NCBI GenBank assembly: GCA_020073485.1
Contig: JAIQFB010000003.1
Location: 1 to 64,000 of the forward strand
From: Terriglobia bacterium
GTDB taxonomy: Bacteria; Acidobacteriota; Terriglobia; Acidiferrales; UBA7541
Direction of reading: 5' to 3'
Length of the DNA stretch: 64,000 nt
A program made the translations under genes and the position numbers. Under the pieces are notes generated by a model. It did not search any database. It saw only the letters and a program-made list of their open reading frames with translations, and had not been told where the DNA came from. Positions 59,478 through 64,000 of this stretch are shown here, piece after piece. Numbering within the stretch: the stretch's first letter is position 1; each line of letters starts with the position of its first letter.

Positions 59478-60213
59478 TCGCGCTGGATTGATCCGAACAC
59501 AGGAAGAGCGCGGTCGCGGCAACCTCGTTCGCGGTTTGCCCTCTTCCTTGCAGGATTGTGTTCAAGAATCCCTTTAGCTGGTCTTCTTCGGAAACCCCCA
59601 GCCGTTCCGCGAGCACGTGGCCCAGATCCTTGGACATCCGGGTTTCGGTTACCGGACCCGGGCAGATGGCGTTTACCCGGACGCCCTTGCGCGCCGCCTC
59701 GGCGGCAACCACGCGCGTGAGCCCCAGCATGCCAGCCTTCGCCGCCGCATAGGGTGAACCCCAGGCAAAGGCGGACTTGGCCGAAAGGCTGGAAATGTTC
59801 AGGATGGTCCCGAAGCCGCGCGCGTACATCGCGGGAAGCACCAGGCGCGTAAGCAGGTAGGCGCCGCGCAAGTGCACCGCGACCACGCGGTCCCATTCCA
59901 CCGGAGTGATTTCCTCCACAGGCTTTACCGGGCCGTACTCTCCCGCATTATTCACCAGGATATCGACGCGGCCGAATTCCGCCGTGGCGGTATGGATGAG
60001 ATGCTCGCATTGCTTTTCGTCCGCCACGTCGGCGGCCACAGCCGCGGCACGGCCTCCCGCATCACGGACTTCCTTCGCCACCCATTCGATCTCTGTTTTT
60101 GTCCGCGCCGCCACCACGACCGTCGCGCCTTCCCCAGCGAACTTCAAGGCAATAGCTCGCCCGATCCCGCGGCCTCCGCCAGTAATCACCGCAATTTTGG
60201 ACTCCAGCAGCAT
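59431..60213 (-). CDS. short-chain dehydrogenase/reductase (FabG-like)
   Basis: The 260-residue SDR has the cofactor motif TGGGRGIGRAIAL, the structural NNAG (VDILVNNAGEYG) and the active site NISSLSAKSAFAWGSPYAAAK (Ser and YxxxK). The Arg after the glycine loop (AARTKTE) suggests NADP(H). It may reduce a 3-oxoacyl group, sugar or steroid; the substrate cannot be read off. The ATG at 60213 starts MLLESKIAVITGG. It is divergent from ispH with 150 bases between. Confidence 0.92.
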   Translation of the reverse strand: MLLESKIAVITGGGRGIGRAIALKFAGEGATVVVAARTKTEIEWVAKEVRDAGGRAAAVAADVADEKQCEHLIHTATAEFGRVDILVNNAGEYGPVKPVEEITPVEWDRVVAVHLRGAYLLTRLVLPAMYARGFGTILNISSLSAKSAFAWGSPYAAAKAGMLGLTRVVAAEAARKGVRVNAICPGPVTETRMSKDLGHVLAERLGVSEEDQLKGFLNTILQGRGQTANEVAATALFLCSDQSSAITGQSLNVDGGAAFY

Positions 60214-60364
60214 TTGCGCCTCCCGAATTGGATTTGCAGGATAGCACTCCAGGCGCGCGTGCCCAAACTGGAGCTGTCGGTATCGAGGCACGTTGCTCTT
60301 CCCAAGAGGTCGCCTAACCCTTCCCGGCCGTGATAATCTATTACGGAATTTCCGAGGTTGTTGA

Positions 60365-61339
60365 ATGAGTGATCAGACCCAATCGTCGAATGCGGAAAAG
60401 AGTTTAATTCGCGTGCGCCCGCGCGGATTTTGCGCGGGAGTGGTGCGCGCGGTGGACATCGTGGACCTGGCGTTGCAAGCCTATGGGCCGCCGGTGTACG
60501 TCCACCATGAAATCGTGCACAACCGCTACGTGGTGGAGCAGCTTCGCCAGAACGGCGCCATTTTTGTGGAAACCGTCGAGGAAGTTCCGCTCGGCGCGGT
60601 GCTGGTTTTCAGCGCGCACGGAGTGCCGCCCACCACACGCGAAGAGGCCCGCCTGCGCGAATTGCGCGTGATCGACGCCACCTGCCCGCTGGTCACCAAA
60701 GTGCACCTGGAGGCGCTGAAGTTTGCGCGCGAGAACCGCACTATCATTCTGATCGGGCATCGCGACCACCAGGAAATCGTGGGCACCTCGGGAGAGGCGC
60801 CGCGACAGACCGTGGTAGTCGATAGCGTCGAGGCCGTGGACGCGCTGGAAGTAGCCGACCCCAGCCGCCTCTCATTTCTGACGCAGACGACGCTGAGCCT
60901 TTACGATACCCAGGAAATTGTCGCGCGGCTCCGGGAGCGCTTCCCCTTGATCGAAGGCCCCGCATCCGACGATATCTGCTACGCCACGCAGAACCGGCAG
61001 GAAGCGGTCGAGCAACTGGCGCGCGAAGTGGACTTGATTCTTGTGGTCGGCTCGCCCAATAGTTCGAATTCGAATCGCCTGGTGGAGGTCGCCAAGCGCT
61101 CGGGAGTTCCCGCGGAACTCATCGACGCCGCCAGCGACATTAACCCGAAGTGGCTCGAGGGAATTCGCCGCGTGGGTTTGACGGCGGGGGCGTCCGCGCC
61201 GGAAGTATTGGTCGAGCAAGTGAGCGAGCATCTGGCCGGGCAGGGCTTCACCAATCAGCGCGATCTCGACCTGATCCGCGAGGATGTGCGCTTCACGCTG
61301 CCCGCGGAACTTACCAATATCGCCCCGATGTCGAAGTAA
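60365..61339 (+). CDS. ispH: 4-hydroxy-3-methylbut-2-enyl diphosphate reductase
   Basis: The 324-residue protein is IspH (LytB), the last enzyme of the MEP isoprenoid pathway, which makes IPP and DMAPP with a [4Fe-4S] cluster. The three cluster Cys are C23 (RGFCAGVVRAV), C107 (DATCPLVTKVH) and C205 (DICYATQNRQ). AATGAGTGATCAG starts the gene, and VGSPNSSNSNRLVEVA is the substrate-binding stretch. It stands alone on the plus strand, which is the common situation for ispH. Confidence 0.95.
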   Translation: MSDQTQSSNAEKSLIRVRPRGFCAGVVRAVDIVDLALQAYGPPVYVHHEIVHNRYVVEQLRQNGAIFVETVEEVPLGAVLVFSAHGVPPTTREEARLRELRVIDATCPLVTKVHLEALKFARENRTIILIGHRDHQEIVGTSGEAPRQTVVVDSVEAVDALEVADPSRLSFLTQTTLSLYDTQEIVARLRERFPLIEGPASDDICYATQNRQEAVEQLAREVDLILVVGSPNSSNSNRLVEVAKRSGVPAELIDAASDINPKWLEGIRRVGLTAGASAPEVLVEQVSEHLAGQGFTNQRDLDLIREDVRFTLPAELTNIAPMSK

Positions 61340-61493
61340 GTTTCACAGGGGTGGATTGCGCAATACGCTTTGGACAAGTCAGCCATGCGGTCAGCGGTCA
61401 CCCAGGGGATTCGAGCTCCAATGTTGCAGCGGGCATTTCTTCTCTCGTCAGGAAAAGCAAGCGAAGCCCGCACCCGTTTTCAGGAGGGCGATT

Positions 61494-62537
61494 TTGGCGG
61501 TCAAGATCATCCGTCAGCCGAAGAAAATTGCCTTGGTGGGTTCGGCGACCAGCGCGGCGGCGCTGCGCGCCGGCCACGAGCGAGCGTCCGCGGCCTTGCG
61601 TGCCGCCGGACTGGTGGACCGCTTAAAGTCCCGGGGTTTTGACGTTGCCGACCTGGGCGACACTGCCACCTACGTGTTTCAGCCGGACGACGAATTTCCC
61701 CGAGCCAGAAACGTTTCCGCGGTTCTAAAGTCCCTTAATGATTTACGGCCGCGCGTCGAAGTCGCGGTGAAATCCGGCGCGCTTCCTCTGGTTCTCACCG
61801 GGGATTGCATTTCCGTGATGGCCGTCATCGCGGCCGCCCGCCGTTATCATCGAAACGTGAGCCTGATTTATATGGACCGCGACGCCGACCTCAACGTGCC
61901 GGCGACCACGCCCTCCGGCTGCGTCGACGGGATGGTCATCTCCCAAGTCATCGGGCGAGGCGCGCCCGAACTGGTCCGTTTCTGGGGCGAGCCGCCGCTG
62001 GTCCGCGAACACGACGTAGCCCTGTTCGGATTTGAGCGCCTGGATTTGCCGGAGGAACAATTTCTGGCCAACTCCCTGTTGCGGCGCCACCCGGCGCTCG
62101 AGGTCTCGACGGTGGGAGCTGTCGCGGCCGCGCACGCAGCGGTGGAACGCGTGCATGCGGCCCAGCATGAATTCGTCCTCCACTTCGACGTCGACGTCAT
62201 CAATAGCGAGGAATTTCCCTGGACCAATTTTCCCGGTTCCGGCGGGCTTTCCTTGAACGAGGTCCGCGATGCGCTTCGTGTGTTTACCGCCCAGCCCAAT
62301 CTGGTTGCGATCGAAGTCGCCGCCTACAATCCGGACCTCGATCCCGACGGCCAGGGTGCCCGGAAACTTATCGATCTGCTTGCCGATGTGCTTTCGATTC
62401 GACTGGAAGCCGCACCAAGTCCATCTGTGAGCAGCGAGCAAGTTGTCTCCGATGGGCCTGTCGCAGTCGCGGAATCTCCCGCCGCGCCTTCCGCCGATCC
62501 GCAAGAACCGCCCGCGCCCGATTCCGTCAATTCCTAG
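61494..62537 (+). CDS. arginase/agmatinase-fold protein with altered metal ligands
   Basis: The 347-residue protein follows the ureohydrolase fold: TGDCISVMAVIAAARR at the position of GGDHS (Cys for His), YMDRDADLNVPATTPSG at the position of the DAHxD motif (Asp for His), and HFDVDVINSEEF for the DxDxxDP motif. It therefore keeps most of the Asp ligands of the two-metal site but not both His. It may bind a different metal or act on another substrate. TTG 61494 is preferred because AGGAGGG lies 6 bases upstream. The last 45 residues are low-complexity (Pro, Ala, Ser). Confidence 0.78.
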   Translation: MAVKIIRQPKKIALVGSATSAAALRAGHERASAALRAAGLVDRLKSRGFDVADLGDTATYVFQPDDEFPRARNVSAVLKSLNDLRPRVEVAVKSGALPLVLTGDCISVMAVIAAARRYHRNVSLIYMDRDADLNVPATTPSGCVDGMVISQVIGRGAPELVRFWGEPPLVREHDVALFGFERLDLPEEQFLANSLLRRHPALEVSTVGAVAAAHAAVERVHAAQHEFVLHFDVDVINSEEFPWTNFPGSGGLSLNEVRDALRVFTAQPNLVAIEVAAYNPDLDPDGQGARKLIDLLADVLSIRLEAAPSPSVSSEQVVSDGPVAVAESPAAPSADPQEPPAPDSVNS

Positions 62538-62654
62538 CGGCGCCTTTTTCGCTCGCCCGCATGATTCGATCCTTAGTGGCGGATTCGCCCCGGACTCGGT
62601 TGCACGGAACTTCCGAATGCGCTACCGTTTCCCTATACGCTGGAGGTTACCGCC

Positions 62655-63161
62655 TTGATCGGAAAACAGCTTGCCGTCGCCGTGATGTTCAGCTTTATCC
62701 TGGTGGGTTCGGGATTGGCCAGGCTTCGCCCGGCGCTGCTCTCTGAATCGGCCGGCGCCTCCGCGGGGATGCAAATGAACATGAGCGGCCCGGCGGACGA
62801 AGGCGTGCCCTCCTACCATGCCTACGAATTGAAGCCGCCATTTCCGGCCACGCTCGATCCAAAGCAGTTTCCCGATGCCATCATTCGGAACGTCTATGCC
62901 CTCGCCGGAAAAATCAAGCCGGTACTTTACCAGCAGCCATGCTACTGCTATTGCGACAGGCACCAGGGGCACAAGAGCCTGCTGGATTGTTTTGCCAGCA
63001 AGCACGGGTCGGAGTGCGACGTCTGCCTCAAGGAAGCCGTCCTTTCTTATCAATTGACGAAAAAGGGAAAAACGCCCGCGCAGATTCGGGCGGCGATCAT
63101 TCACGGGGATTGGCAATCCGTGGACATGAGTCCCTACGCCACGGAAACTATCGTCCCCTAG
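62655..63161 (+). CDS. PCYCGC-motif-like exported protein
   Basis: The 168-residue protein has a leader (VAVMFSFILVGSGLARL) and then QQPCYCYCDRHQGHKSLLDC, followed by HGSECDVCLKEAVLSY. This Cys-rich pattern matches the PCYCGC-motif family of exported or lipid-anchored proteins of unknown role, probably metal-binding. The start is TTG at 62655 with TGGAGG upstream. It lies upstream of doxX and chrA on the same strand, suggesting a metal or redox-stress cluster, which is inference. Confidence 0.75.
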   Translation: MIGKQLAVAVMFSFILVGSGLARLRPALLSESAGASAGMQMNMSGPADEGVPSYHAYELKPPFPATLDPKQFPDAIIRNVYALAGKIKPVLYQQPCYCYCDRHQGHKSLLDCFASKHGSECDVCLKEAVLSYQLTKKGKTPAQIRAAIIHGDWQSVDMSPYATETIVP

Positions 63162-63321
63162 TTTTTCCTCTGCAATCATCCCAATTTTCGTGTATTGAAA
63201 GTGTCCGCGTTCCTATTTTCTTCAATACCGAAGTAGAATTGTCCATCCACCCGCCGAGTGCGTTACACTCCTGCCGAAATGGAAAGCATTCCTGAGACGC
63301 GCGTTGAAAGGAGGGCCTGAG

Positions 63322-63762
63322 ATGTCCAATGGCGGCAATTCGGGATCCGATAAGACGCAGGCGGCGATCCTGGCGGTTCGCCTGCTTGTGGGCGCTGTAT
63401 TTTTCCTGGAAGGAATCAAGAAATTTCTGTTTCCCGAGCAGTGGGGGGCGGGAAGGTTCGCGGGGATCGGTATTCCCGCGCCGCATGTGATGGGCCCGTT
63501 CGTTGGCACGGTGGAAACGATTTGCGGGCTGCTGGTGATGCTCGGATTCCGCACCAGTCTTGCCGCAGCGCCGTTGCTGGTCGTGATTTGTACGGCGATT
63601 GCCACCACGAAAATTCCGATCCTGCTCAAATCCGGTTTCTGGCGCATGGAGGATGCCGCCCGCACCGATTACTCCATGCTTATGGGACTGATCTTCCTGT
63701 TGTTCGCTGGCTCGGGCAGCCTGTCGCTGGACGCGCGCACCGCGAACCGGAAGACACCGTAG
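63322..63762 (+). CDS. DoxX-family membrane protein
   Basis: The 146-residue protein has four predicted membrane helices and the DoxX features AVRLLVGAVFFLEGIKKFLF and GTVETICGLLVMLGFRTSLA. DoxX relatives include thiosulfate:quinone oxidoreductase subunits and stress-related proteins. ATG 63322 follows GGAGGG. Its stop codon is 1 base before the ATG of the chromate transporter gene, so the two are co-translated. Confidence 0.85.
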   Translation: MSNGGNSGSDKTQAAILAVRLLVGAVFFLEGIKKFLFPEQWGAGRFAGIGIPAPHVMGPFVGTVETICGLLVMLGFRTSLAAAPLLVVICTAIATTKIPILLKSGFWRMEDAARTDYSMLMGLIFLLFAGSGSLSLDARTANRKTP

Positions 63763-63763
63763 G

Positions 63764-64000
63764 ATGGCGGACCTCGCACAATCTGAACCAGACGGGCCGA
63801 CCCTTGATGAGAAGAGTTCTCTCAAGGAACTCGCTCTCTTTTTCCTGCGGCTGGGAACCACTGCTTTTGGCGGCCCGGCCGCGCATATCGCCATCATGGA
63901 AGACGAGTTGGTCCGCCGCAGAAAATGGCTTACGCGGGAAAAATTTCTCGATCTGCTGGGCGCAAGCAATTTGATTCCCGGCCCCAGTTCGAGCGAACTG
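63764..64000 (+). CDS. chrA: chromate transporter ChrA, N-terminal part (cut by window end)
   Basis: The open frame starts MADLAQSEPDGPTLDEK and reads LRLGTTAFGGPAAHIAIMED and RKWLTREKFLDLLGASNLIPGP, the conserved opening of the CHR family (CDxxGPAAH-like, GATNLIPGP-like). Members export chromate or related oxyanions. Only the first 79 codons are in the window. AGG of the preceding stop region provides the ribosome site; the start is immediately after doxX. Confidence 0.88.
   Translation, partial: MADLAQSEPDGPTLDEKSSLKELALFFLRLGTTAFGGPAAHIAIMEDELVRRRKWLTREKFLDLLGASNLIPGPSSSEL

Noticed and set aside
1-64000. tRNA, rRNA, riboswitch and prophage search by eye
   Set aside because: No cloverleaf with a GTTCGAATC-type T-arm, no rRNA core sequence, no known aptamer core and no phage structural gene was found.

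Overview
The window is 64 kb of bacterial chromosome with G+C near 60% by eye. The best fit is an Acidobacteriota (Terriglobia-like) genome. The reasons are the long Oar-type TonB receptor with an N-terminal carboxypeptidase-regulatory domain, the two-subunit-III cox operon, several signal-peptide proteins of types common in that phylum, and numerous G+C-rich palindromic intergenic repeats. This placement is inference; no rRNA or tRNA gene is visible to confirm it.

Layout. The left edge (1-1003) is a broken gene: the last visible part of IMP dehydrogenase runs in frame into a degraded DDE transposase. From 1.1 to 6.5 kb there are mostly minus-strand small genes (HExxH protein, PilZ protein, pseudopilin-like secreted protein, receiver-domain protein, glutaredoxin-like protein, a truncated M61-type peptidase). 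At 6.8-9.9 kb is a compact cysteine-synthesis operon of the sulfur-carrier type: cysteine synthase, JAMM peptidase, ThiS/MoaD-like carrier and an E1-rhodanese protein. A CDGSH protein follows. From 10.6 to 17.8 kb come a membrane GGDEF protein and a PilZ protein, two glycosyltransferases, an FHA protein, an FkbM methyltransferase and a DUF3467 protein. From 18 to 24.8 kb are an Nramp metal transporter, a cytochrome c, a peroxiredoxin, three small cysteine-bearing or unknown genes, a Tat-exported NHL protein and a lectin-LssY protein. A TonB receptor occupies 25.1-28.5 kb.

The stretch from 29 to 40 kb is rich in redox proteins: a di-heme oxidoreductase, a complete cytochrome c oxidase operon read leftwards (diheme lipoprotein cytochrome c, a 35-residue membrane peptide, subunits II, I, III, IV, a second III and a small membrane protein), GTP-dependent PEP carboxykinase, a monoheme cytochrome c and a protein built like the outer-membrane cytochrome-porin Cyc2. 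Together these could form a chain from the outer membrane through periplasmic cytochromes to oxygen. This is the most interesting proposal in the window, and it is an inference from gene architecture.

From 40 to 59 kb are a patatin lipase, a fatty-acid beta-oxidation set scattered over 17 kb (fadN-like, fadA-like, fadE-like), an ERCC4 nuclease, an amidohydrolase, a VOC protein, an amidase, a PAP2 phosphatase, a PHP protein divergent from an MGDG-synthase-like glycosyltransferase, a large alpha/beta-hydrolase-domain protein and a gamma-glutamylcyclotransferase-like protein. The right end (59-64 kb) holds an SDR reductase, ispH, an arginase-fold protein, a PCYCGC-type protein, DoxX and the start of a chromate transporter.

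Several dispersed repeat families sit between genes. The clearest is a 55-60 bp palindromic element in three copies (4.65, 11.94 and 41.26 kb). No CRISPR array, prophage or complete insertion sequence was seen.
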